Shown: positions 6,214 through 11,336 of the stretch, one piece after another | How the letters are laid out: each line of letters starts with the position of its first letter | Position numbering within the stretch: the stretch's first letter is position 1 | NCBI GenBank assembly: GCA_038212095.1 | Contig: JBBQUW010000050.1 | Location: forward strand, 1-11,336 | Reading direction: 5' to 3' | Source: JAICYJ01 sp038212095 | Lineage (GTDB): Bacteria; Actinomycetota; Thermoleophilia; Gaiellales; JAICJC01 | Length of the DNA stretch: 11,336 nt | Program-made: the position numbers and the translations under genes | The notes under the pieces: model-generated | Told to the model about the DNA's origin: nothing | Seen by the model: only the letters and a program-made list of their open reading frames with translations | Databases searched by the model: none

Positions 6214-6254
6214 TGGGCGAGAGGAACCCTGACGCGGCCGCCGAACCAACGTGC

Positions 6255-6503
6255 ATGGCAGAGTTTTCGCTACCGGCGCCGTGGGGCGCGCGCGAGGCCC
6301 AGATGGACTGTGCCCGGTGCGGCCGTGCGACCAACCACTACGAACGCCGCGTCACCGTGATGGCCGACGAGGTGAGCGACCGGCGGATCGGCCACCTCGC
6401 ATGGTTCTGCATGGAGTGCGGGCACGTGCATGCGAAGGCCCCCGCCGCCGAGCAGCCGTCCGGCCACGGCGACGAGCTGACGCAGCTGTTCGACCGCCAC
6501 TAG
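6255..6503 (+). CDS. Small zinc-ribbon protein, function unknown
   Basis: This 82-residue protein has two CxxC knuckles, CARC (C19/C22) and CMEC (C52/C55), about 30 residues apart, each followed by Gly. This is the form of a zinc ribbon, which usually mediates nucleic-acid or protein contacts. I do not recognise the specific family. The start is uncertain: ATG 6255 has no Shine-Dalgarno sequence, while ATG 6303, two residues before the first knuckle, has a weak GAGG five bases upstream (6294-6297) and would give 66 residues. Both knuckles are kept in either case. Its TAG stop shares the bases CTAG (6500-6503) with the stop codon of the convergent M20 gene. Confidence 0.65.
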   Translation: MAEFSLPAPWGAREAQMDCARCGRATNHYERRVTVMADEVSDRRIGHLAWFCMECGHVHAKAPAAEQPSGHGDELTQLFDRH

Positions 6504-7768
6504 CTTGAGCTGAGGGCGCGCATCGTCCACACCGCCAACACGCGCGCGCAGCGGGCGACATCCTCCAAGTCGATGTGCTCGTCGGGCGCGTGCGCAAGCG
6601 TCGGCTCGCCCGGCCCGTACAGCACCGTCGGGGTGTCGCCCTGGTGCACCAGCAGTCGCATGTCTGCCCCATAGGGCATGCCGACGAACGGCGGCAGCTT
6701 GCCCAGCACGTCGCGTGCCGTCTCCCCAAGGCTCCACGGCAGCACGTGCGTGTGTGGCACCGCCGCAGATGCGAACCGCCCGCCCGTGATCTCGACGCTG
6801 GCCGGATGCTCTCGCAGCCATGGGTCACCCGCGCACGCTTCGGCCACCGCGTCGCGCAGCGCCTGTTCGGCCTGTGCCGGCGACTCGTCCACCCGCACGC
6901 CGTAGCGGCCCTCGACGACCAGCGCATCCGGCACCGTCGACGACCACTCGCCGCCCTGCACCATGCCCAGGTTGGTGGGATACGGCAGCCGCAGGTCGCG
7001 CATCGCTGGGTGCCGCTCAGCCGCGTTTCGCACCCGCTCGTCCTCGATCAGCGCGTCATGGATCACATGCAGCTTCTCGATAGCCGACACCCCCTCCAGG
7101 CGAAAGGCGGCGTGTGCCGAGCGGCCGCTGATGGTCAGCCGGAAGGTCATCGCGCCGGCATGTGCGGTGACGATCTCGAGGTTGGTCGGCTCGGTGATCA
7201 CCGCCATCTCGGCGGTGTATCCGGCGCGGATCGCGGCCAGCATACCGGCGCCGCCGTCCTCCTCCGCGGGCACCGTCAGCAGCACGGCCTCGCCGCCCAG
7301 CTCCGCCTCCGTCTCGACCAGCGCGCGCAGCGCTGCCAGACCCGCGACCACGCCCCCCTTCATGTCCATCGAGCCGCGGCCGTACAGCCGGCCGTCGCGG
7401 ATCTCCGCACCAAACGGATCGGTGCTCCAGTGCTCGCGCGCCCCCGCCGCAACCGTATCGATGTGACCGCAGATGATCACGCGTCGATCCGCTCCCACCT
7501 GTCCCGTCGCGCCGGCGACCACCGGCAGCACCGTGCGGGCCGCCTCCATGCCCGGGAAGTCGGGATCGGACAGCACCTCGCGTGGATCGGCGTCGATCCT
7601 GGTGACATCGAGCCCGGCGGTGGCCATCCGCAGGGCGGCCTCGGTCTGCACCGCCGACTCGTTGCCGGTCACGCTCTGGATCCGCACCAGTGCGGTCAGA
7701 TCATCCGCGATCCGGTCGCGATCCACCGCTGCCACCGCCGCCAGTTCGGCCGGCGTGAGATTCTTCAT
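6500..7768 (-). CDS. M20-family metallopeptidase / deacylase (ArgE/DapE type)
   Basis: The 422-residue protein is a dinuclear-zinc hydrolase of the M20/ArgE/DapE/ACY1 group, which splits acyl groups from amino acids or cleaves small peptides. The metal and catalytic residues are visible: CGHIDTV (H102, D104), GRGSMDMKGG (D135), VPAEEDGG (E169/E170), ITEPT (E193) and LAHAPDE (H393). A dimerisation domain lies around 205-315. I start at the ATG complementary to 7766-7768 because it overlaps the stop codon of the upstream DDAH gene in ATGA; longer in-frame extensions run antiparallel inside that gene. Pairing with an amidinohydrolase suggests an N-acyl arginine or citrulline substrate, which is inference. 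Confidence 0.9.
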   Translation of the reverse strand: MKNLTPAELAAVAAVDRDRIADDLTALVRIQSVTGNESAVQTEAALRMATAGLDVTRIDADPREVLSDPDFPGMEAARTVLPVVAGATGQVGADRRVIICGHIDTVAAGAREHWSTDPFGAEIRDGRLYGRGSMDMKGGVVAGLAALRALVETEAELGGEAVLLTVPAEEDGGAGMLAAIRAGYTAEMAVITEPTNLEIVTAHAGAMTFRLTISGRSAHAAFRLEGVSAIEKLHVIHDALIEDERVRNAAERHPAMRDLRLPYPTNLGMVQGGEWSSTVPDALVVEGRYGVRVDESPAQAEQALRDAVAEACAGDPWLREHPASVEITGGRFASAAVPHTHVLPWSLGETARDVLGKLPPFVGMPYGADMRLLVHQGDTPTVLYGPGEPTLAHAPDEHIDLEDVARCARVLAVWTMRALSSS

Positions 7769-8628
7769 CCGCGCAGGATGGGACGCGTCAGACAGGTGGG
7801 GCCGCCGCTGCCGTTCACGCCCACCTCGCCCGCTTGGAAGCAATGCACCTCGGCGCCGGCAGCCTCCAGCCGCGACCGCGTCACCGGATTTCCCTCCGCC
7901 ATCACGGCGACGCCGGGTGCAACCGCCAGCACGTTGCATCCGAGCGTGAGGAACTCGTCGTCGGGCACCTCGACCAGGCGGACGTCGCGCTCGCGCAGCA
8001 TCTCGAGCAGACCGCACGGTAGGAGCGGCATGTAGACCACGCTCAGGTCATCCGACACGGGCGAGATCACGCTCATCAAGTGGATGAGCTCGCCGGCCCC
8101 CTTCCAGTACGGCACGTCGAACACCTCTACCTCTACTTCAGGTTGAAGGATGGCGGCGAGCTGTTCTGCGCCGGCCCGGTTGGTGCGCAGGGTGCGGCCG
8201 ACGCACAGCGTGCGCTCGTCCAGCCAGAACGTGTCGCCGCCCTCCGCCCGGGCGGCGCCTTCGATCCGACCCACGGTGGGGACGCCATGGCCGTTCAGCC
8301 AGCGCTCGATCACCGCCTCCTCGCCCACCCGGTTCGGCTTGCCGGGTGCCAGCGGCAGCACGCCGCGATCGGTGACCAGCACCGGGTCGAAGGTGTACGT
8401 GAGGTCGGGATCGTGCTCCTCGCCGAGCTCGAACACGCTCGCGCCCAGGTCGGCGAGGATAGTGGTCAGCGCGTCGTGCTCTCGCTGGGCCTGGGACAGG
8501 TCGACCGCGTGCAGGAAGCCGTGGGCGGGGTCGTCGAAGGCGGCTCCGAAGGCGGCCGCCGGGCGCTTGACCAGCACCTCGCGCAGCGGGGCGGTCATGC
8601 TCTGGGCGCCGAACGTCCGGGTGCTCAT
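7765..8628 (-). CDS. Dimethylarginine dimethylaminohydrolase (DDAH)-family amidinohydrolase
   Basis: The 287-residue protein belongs to the pentein guanidine-modifying superfamily (DDAH, arginine deiminase, amidinotransferase). The conserved acidic motif is EGGDTFWLDERTL (129-141), the catalytic histidine is probably H183 in IHLMSVISP, and the catalytic cysteine is C279 in GGPTCLTRPI near the C-terminus. DDAH turns methylated arginine into citrulline and a methylamine; relatives act on other guanidines, so the exact substrate is open. ATG 8628 is used; M11 (ATG at 8598) is an alternative. A -10-like TACTCT lies eight bases upstream on the minus strand. Its stop codon overlaps the M20 start (ATGA), indicating an operon. 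Confidence 0.87.
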   Translation of the reverse strand: MSTRTFGAQSMTAPLREVLVKRPAAAFGAAFDDPAHGFLHAVDLSQAQREHDALTTILADLGASVFELGEEHDPDLTYTFDPVLVTDRGVLPLAPGKPNRVGEEAVIERWLNGHGVPTVGRIEGAARAEGGDTFWLDERTLCVGRTLRTNRAGAEQLAAILQPEVEVEVFDVPYWKGAGELIHLMSVISPVSDDLSVVYMPLLPCGLLEMLRERDVRLVEVPDDEFLTLGCNVLAVAPGVAVMAEGNPVTRSRLEAAGAEVHCFQAGEVGVNGSGGPTCLTRPILRG

Positions 8629-8635
8629 GGTCGGG

Positions 8636-8649
8636 AAGAGTAGACTCTT
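8636..8649. promoter_or_regulatory. Palindrome containing divergent -10-like elements
   Basis: AAGAGT-AG-ACTCTT is a perfect inverted repeat midway between the DDAH gene (minus) and the 94-residue gene (plus). On the plus strand it contains TAGACT (8641-8646) and on the minus strand TACTCT (8637-8642). It may be a symmetric bidirectional promoter or an operator covering both -10 regions. The 31-base gap between the two start codons has no other signal. Confidence 0.42.
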
Positions 8650-8659
8650 GCACGAGCCG

Positions 8660-8944
8660 ATGAGCGAGGAACACGACTACCGGGTGCAGTACGGCGAGGC
8701 GATCGCGCGAGCGGTGGCCGGCGCCGTCGGCGTGTATCCAGATTTCGATCGCCACCGCCAGGAGACCGTGTGGCGGGTGCTCTCGGCCGACCGGCAGGCG
8801 CTTCTCACCTTCTGCCAGCGACAGAACATCTCGGTCGGACGGATGGAGACGATCAAGACGCTCAAGAGCCCCAAGCCGCTGTATCAGATGATGGCGGTCG
8901 GCAACGACGCGCAGACGGTGGCGAAGTGGCAGGGGGGCCGATAG
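8660..8944 (+). CDS. Hypothetical protein, 94 residues
   Basis: I do not recognise this family. The protein is soluble in appearance, with no signal peptide or membrane segment and no Cys pair. It starts MSEEHDYRVQYGEAIARAV, has an amphipathic middle (RHRQETVWRVLSADRQALLTF) and a basic C-terminal half (VGRMETIKTLKSPKPLYQMM), ending VAKWQGGR. The ATG at 8660 is 13 bases after the -10-like TAGACT, so any leader would be about seven bases. In-frame ATG 8627 and TTG 8648 exist but would overlap the promoter palindrome or the DDAH start. It overlaps the HAD phosphatase gene by 19 bases if that gene starts at GTG 8926, suggesting cotranscription. It reads as a normal GC-rich coding frame. Confidence 0.65.
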   Translation: MSEEHDYRVQYGEAIARAVAGAVGVYPDFDRHRQETVWRVLSADRQALLTFCQRQNISVGRMETIKTLKSPKPLYQMMAVGNDAQTVAKWQGGR

Positions 8945-9582
8945 CCCCGACCACGCTGATCGTCGTCGACTTCGATGGCACGATCACCGAGCGAGACACC
9001 TTGGTGGAGATTGTCCGCTCGCAGGCGCCAGAGGTGTTCGACCAGGTCGAGAGTGACCTCGACGCGGGCCGGATCACGCTGCGCGAATGCATCGAGCGGG
9101 AGTTCGACGCCGTCCGTGGCGAGCACGACCAGATCGTCGCCGACGCGGTCGAGCGGACGCGTGTGCGAGCCGGTTTCGCCGACCTGGTGGTCGCCGCGCA
9201 GGCCGCCGGCCATCGGCTGGTGGTGGTCTCGAGCGGATTCGAGTCGATCATCCGGCCGGTGCTGGAGCGGGCCGCAGTTCCGGACGTGGAGGTGCTTGCG
9301 CACGAGGTGTGCTTCTCGCCGCAAGGCTCGACGGTCGAGTTCCGCCACGGCGAGAAGTGCGAGGTGTGCGGCCAGGAGTGCAAGCGGTCGGTGGTCGACG
9401 CGCTGCGGGACGGCGGCGAGGTTGTCTACGTCGGCGACGGCTACTCCGATCGCTGCGCCGCGCTGGCCGCAGACCGCATCTTTGCCCGCCGCGAGCTGGC
9501 GCTGTACCTGGAGCGCGACGGCGTCACCTTCGAGCCGTTTGACGACTTCGTCCAGATCAGAGCGGCGCTGGCGCTGAGCTGA
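8926..9582 (+). CDS. HAD-IB phosphatase, MtnX-like
   Basis: The protein (218 residues from GTG 8926) is a HAD-superfamily phosphatase. Motif I is VDFDGTIT (nucleophile D15, D17), motif II is VVVSSGF (S102/S103), the motif III lysine is probably K143 in CKRS or K134, and motif IV is YVGDGYSD (D161, D165). The cysteine cluster C135-x2-C138-x3-C142-K resembles the C..C..CK segment of MtnX, the diketo-methylthiopentane phosphatase of methionine salvage. SerB-like phosphoserine phosphatase is the main alternative. No other salvage genes are near. The start is uncertain: the GTG lies within the preceding gene and has only weak purines upstream, and no ATG is available before motif I. Confidence 0.83.
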   Translation: MAGGPIAPTTLIVVDFDGTITERDTLVEIVRSQAPEVFDQVESDLDAGRITLRECIEREFDAVRGEHDQIVADAVERTRVRAGFADLVVAAQAAGHRLVVVSSGFESIIRPVLERAAVPDVEVLAHEVCFSPQGSTVEFRHGEKCEVCGQECKRSVVDALRDGGEVVYVGDGYSDRCAALAADRIFARRELALYLERDGVTFEPFDDFVQIRAALALS

Positions 9583-9592
9583 CGCACGCCGA

Positions 9593-9624
9593 GGCGCGGA
9601 GCGGACGGGCGTCCACTCCGCGCC
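9593..9624. terminator. Strong hairpin between convergent genes
   Basis: GGCGCGGAGCGGAC (9593-9606), loop GGGC, then GTCCACTCCGCGCC (9611-9624) pair over 14 positions with one mismatch. It lies between the stop codons of the HAD phosphatase (plus) and the RTX protein (minus), so it could end transcripts from both sides. No T-run follows on either strand, which fits GC-rich actinobacterial hairpins better than the classical Rho-independent form. Confidence 0.6.
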
Positions 9625-9637
9625 GGAGGCGGATTCC

Positions 9638-10381
9638 CTAGAGCTGCGAGTCGTCGACGCCGTCGCAGACGTCGTCGCCGTCGCCGCCGACCAGCGTGTC
9701 GCTGCCGTCGTCCCCCTGCAGATCGTCGTTGCCGGCGTCGCCGAACTCCTGGTCGTCGCCGCCGTTGCCCGCGATCTGGTCGTCACCCGAGCCACCGTGG
9801 ATGACGTCGCTGTCGGCTCCGCCCGACAGCACGTCGTTGCCGTCGCCGCCGCTCAACCGGTCGTCGCCGGCGTTGCCCTGCTCGGTGTCGTTGCCGATCC
9901 CGCCCGACTCGACGTCGTTGCCCTCGCCGCCGACGAGCGTGTCGTCCCCGGCGTTCCCCTGCATGGTGTCGTTGCCGGCATCTCCAAACTCGTGGTCGGC
10001 GCCGTCGCCGCCCTGCAGGCTGTCGGATCCTTCGCCGCCCGAGAGCGTGTCGCTGCCGATGCCGCCGAACTCGGTGTCATTGCCGCGGCCGCCGAACAGG
10101 TGGTCGCTGCCGGCGCCGCCGCCGATCACGTCGGATCCGGTTCCGCCGCAGACGATGTCGTTGCCGCCCCCACCCGAGATATGGTCGTTGCCGCCCAGGC
10201 CGACGATCACGTCAGGGCCGGGCGTGCCGACGATCACATCGGAGCCGGCGGTGCCGACGATGGTGGCGACGTGGCCGTCGCAGATGGGGGTGGTGGCGGC
10301 CTGTGCGCCTGGCGCCCAGATCGCGCAGGCAGCGACCACTCCCGCGAACGGGGCGGCGTAACGTGCCAATCGGTACCTCAT
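9638..10381 (-). CDS. Secreted RTX/hemolysin-type calcium-binding repeat protein
   Basis: The 247-residue protein begins with a Sec-type signal peptide (positive MRYRLAR, hydrophobic core, AQA-A cleavage near residue 28). After a short CDGHVATI linker come 22 consecutive nonapeptides (42-239) of the form xGGxGxDxx, then eight residues. Such repeats fold into a parallel beta-roll that binds calcium outside the cell. There is no catalytic domain, so a binding or surface role is most likely. ATG 10381 is chosen because AAGGAG lies six bases upstream and the signal peptide starts there; a longer frame adds 30 unlikely residues. VAAC (16-19) weakly resembles a lipobox. The gene is divergent from an ECF sigma factor gene. 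Confidence 0.88.
   Translation of the reverse strand: MRYRLARYAAPFAGVVAACAIWAPGAQAATTPICDGHVATIVGTAGSDVIVGTPGPDVIVGLGGNDHISGGGGNDIVCGGTGSDVIGGGAGSDHLFGGRGNDTEFGGIGSDTLSGGEGSDSLQGGDGADHEFGDAGNDTMQGNAGDDTLVGGEGNDVESGGIGNDTEQGNAGDDRLSGGDGNDVLSGGADSDVIHGGSGDDQIAGNGGDDQEFGDAGNDDLQGDDGSDTLVGGDGDDVCDGVDDSQL
9665..10258 (-). repeat. 22 in-register 27-base repeats coding the RTX nonapeptides
   Basis: The coding strand is a degenerate 27-base tandem array with no break in register. A higher-order four-unit block is visible: units 10-13 (9908-10015) and units 19-22 (9665-9772) share the order ..E, FGDAGND.., QG..G.DTL, VGG.G.DV. and align over 108 bases with few differences. Unit 17 (SGGADSDVI) has lost the central glycine. 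Local duplication followed by drift explains the pattern. Confidence 0.8.
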
Positions 10382-10387
10382 GTCGAT

Positions 10388-10393
10388 CTCCTT
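10388..10393 (-). promoter_or_regulatory. Shine-Dalgarno sequence of the RTX gene
   Basis: AAGGAG on the minus strand, six bases before ATG 10381, is the best ribosome binding site in the window. It decides the start codon against the longer in-frame alternative beginning at 10471. Confidence 0.8.
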
Positions 10394-10468
10394 CTGCCGA
10401 TGGGGTTGTGGCTTCACACCCCGATCGACACGGCAGGCTGCACAACCCAGCGGTGGCCGGCGTATGTT

Positions 10469-10482
10469 CACCCGGTTGGGTG
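10469..10482. promoter_or_regulatory. Short inverted repeat in the RTX/sigma intergenic region
   Basis: CACCC-GGTT-GGGTG lies near the middle of the 160-base interval between the divergent RTX and sigma genes. It could be an operator, but five-base arms are weak evidence. I found no convincing promoter hexamer pair for either gene in the interval. Confidence 0.25.
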
Positions 10483-10504
10483 TCGCCGCCTCACTCGATC
10501 GGTT

Positions 10505-10534
10505 GATCCTTGCCGATTAGCGCAGGGAAGGATC
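10505..10534 (+). promoter_or_regulatory. Inverted repeat whose right arm holds the sigma gene ribosome binding site
   Basis: GATCCTTGCC (10505-10514) and GGGAAGGATC (10525-10534) pair at 9 of 10 positions around a ten-base loop. The right arm contains GGGAAGGA (10525-10532), a purine-rich Shine-Dalgarno candidate nine bases before GTG 10542. In RNA the stem would hide the ribosome binding site; in DNA it could instead be an operator. Confidence 0.5.
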
Positions 10535-10541
10535 GCCTCTC

Positions 10542-11336
10542 GTGTCGATGATGTGTGAAGAGATGTTGCGAACCGACTCCCACCACGGAAACGGCCGACG
10601 GCTTGCGAAGCTGTACCGGGACCATGCCTCGGCCGCGTTCGGCTACGCCCACCACCTCACAGGCAGCCGCGAGGACGCCGAGGATCTGGTGCAGATCGCC
10701 TTCCTCGAGGCACATCGTGCTCTCGAACGCGGGGAGCGGCTCGTGAATCCTCGCGCCTGGCTGGTGACCGCCGTCAAGCATCGCGCCTACAACCTGCACC
10801 GCGACCGTCGTGAGGCGCCGGACGCTGACGCGATCGATCGCCTGGCCGACCGGCCGGCGGACGACGCCGCCGACGCCGCGACCGAGCTCGAGCGGGTGCG
10901 GGCCGTGCTGTACGGCCTGCCGGAGGCACAGCACCACGCGTTCGTGATGCGCCACTGGAGCGGCATGTCCAACGGCGACATCGCGATCGTGCTGGACACG
11001 AGTGAATCTGCGGTGGAGTCGCTGCTGGTGCGTGCGCGGCAGGCGATCGTCTCGGACGAAACGCTCTCGGACGCCTGCCTGGACGTGCGCCGCCGGCTGT
11101 CGCAGGGAGATGAGGTAGAACGGTTCCGCGATCGCCACATCGCGGGCTGCCGCTCGTGCCGCACGGCCCAGCAGCGGCTGGCCAGGATCGCTGGCATCGC
11201 CGCGGCGGTCGCGTTGGTACCGCGGATCCACGTCGCGCAGGCGCTGGCAGCGTCGGTGCCGGGCTTCTCGGCGGCGGCCGCCGGCGGAAGCGCGGGTGCG
11301 GCCGCGGCCGGTGCAGGCGCCAAGCTGGGCGCAGCC
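10542..11336 (+). CDS. ECF-type sigma-70 factor with fused ZAS-like C-terminal segment (partial)
   Basis: The frame is open to the window end (265 codons). Region 2 is LYRDHASAAFGYAHHLTG.REDAEDLVQIAFLEAHRAL (24-61, Q in place of the usual D/E), and region 4 is LPEAQHHAFVMRHWSGMSNGDIA..L..S..AVESLLVRAR (126-166). These direct RNA polymerase to special promoters. After region 4, H199-x3-C203-x2-C206 matches the HxxxCxxC zinc motif of ZAS anti-sigma factors. A hydrophobic stretch (213-226) and an Ala/Gly-rich tail follow, and the stop codon is not reached. GTG 10542 fits the GGGAAGGA site; in-frame ATG 10548, 10551 and 10563 are alternatives. It is divergent from the RTX gene, which may be a target. 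Confidence 0.85.
   Translation, partial: MSMMCEEMLRTDSHHGNGRRLAKLYRDHASAAFGYAHHLTGSREDAEDLVQIAFLEAHRALERGERLVNPRAWLVTAVKHRAYNLHRDRREAPDADAIDRLADRPADDAADAATELERVRAVLYGLPEAQHHAFVMRHWSGMSNGDIAIVLDTSESAVESLLVRARQAIVSDETLSDACLDVRRRLSQGDEVERFRDRHIAGCRSCRTAQQRLARIAGIAAAVALVPRIHVAQALAASVPGFSAAAAGGSAGAAAAGAGAKLGAA

Noticed and set aside
7769..8017. N-terminal extension of the M20 protein into the DDAH gene
   Set aside because: The added residues are Arg-rich and out of frame with a real gene; the ATGA overlap gives a normal family start.
6575..8035. Plus-strand open frame of 486 codons across the M20 and DDAH genes
   Set aside because: It lies antisense to two genes with complete catalytic motifs, and its product is compositionally biased without recognisable domains.
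9665..10258. CRISPR-like array
   Set aside because: The repeats are contiguous, degenerate 27-base coding units without spacers and keep an open frame; no cas gene is present.
9696..10361. Plus-strand Ser/Pro-repeat open frame opposite the RTX gene
   Set aside because: The repeat arises from reading the 27-base RTX array backwards; the minus strand has a strong Shine-Dalgarno sequence and signal peptide.
10444..10464. ECF-type promoter (AACCC ... CGTA) upstream of the sigma gene
   Set aside because: AAC and CGT are only 14 bases apart, shorter than the usual ECF spacing of about 16-18, so the match is not convincing.
10382..10471. N-terminal extension of the RTX protein to 10471
   Set aside because: The extra 30 residues lack signal-peptide character and would bury the AAGGAG site and the true signal peptide start.

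Overview
The window is GC-rich DNA with very tight gene packing: 4-base start/stop overlaps, convergent genes that overlap at their ends, and no gene-free stretch over 300 bases. Several start codons sit 6-8 bases after a -10-like hexamer and have no Shine-Dalgarno sequence. An ECF sigma factor carries a C-terminal HxxxCxxC segment followed by an Ala/Gly tail, and a secreted protein consists of Ca-binding nonapeptides. Together these suggest a high-GC actinobacterium, possibly class Thermoleophilia (Solirubrobacterales-like). That placement is inferred from style and gene content; the window has no rRNA or other marker gene.

Layout. 1-141: right end of an IS481-type insertion sequence, abutting a CTAG target-like site that contains the stop codon of the next gene. 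137-2223: an AlkA-type DNA glycosylase (minus) and an NAD/Mn-dependent GH4 glycosidase (plus), divergent across only 14 bases. 2198-4013: a minus-strand operon of two duplicated GNAT acetyltransferases and a DUF3891 protein, joined by two GTGA overlaps. 4069-4965: an EamA/DMT exporter, divergent from that operon. 4966-6107: a Zur/Fur-type zinc regulator and a ZIP metal transporter, overlapping, behind a compact promoter with a Fur-type inverted repeat. 6108-6254: a spacer with two copies of a GGGGTC-T-GACCCC palindrome. 6255-6503: a small zinc-ribbon protein. 6500-8628: a minus-strand pair, a DDAH-type amidinohydrolase followed by an M20 deacylase/peptidase, coupled by ATGA. 8660-9582: an unrecognised 94-residue protein and an overlapping MtnX-like HAD phosphatase. 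9593-9624: a strong hairpin between convergent genes. 9638-10381: a secreted RTX-repeat protein. 10542-11336: an ECF sigma factor with a fused ZAS-like segment, cut by the window end.

How genes work together. The best-supported circuit is zinc: the regulator probably binds its own promoter and so controls the coupled ZIP transporter. The DDAH/M20 pair suggests breakdown of a modified or acylated arginine compound. The sigma factor and the RTX protein are divergent and may form a regulated pair. Unlike most genes here, both have clear Shine-Dalgarno sequences, and the one for the sigma factor lies in the arm of an inverted repeat. No CRISPR array, tRNA, rRNA or complete defence system is visible. 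The less described candidates are the sigma/RTX locus, the paired intergenic palindromes and the unknown 94-residue gene.
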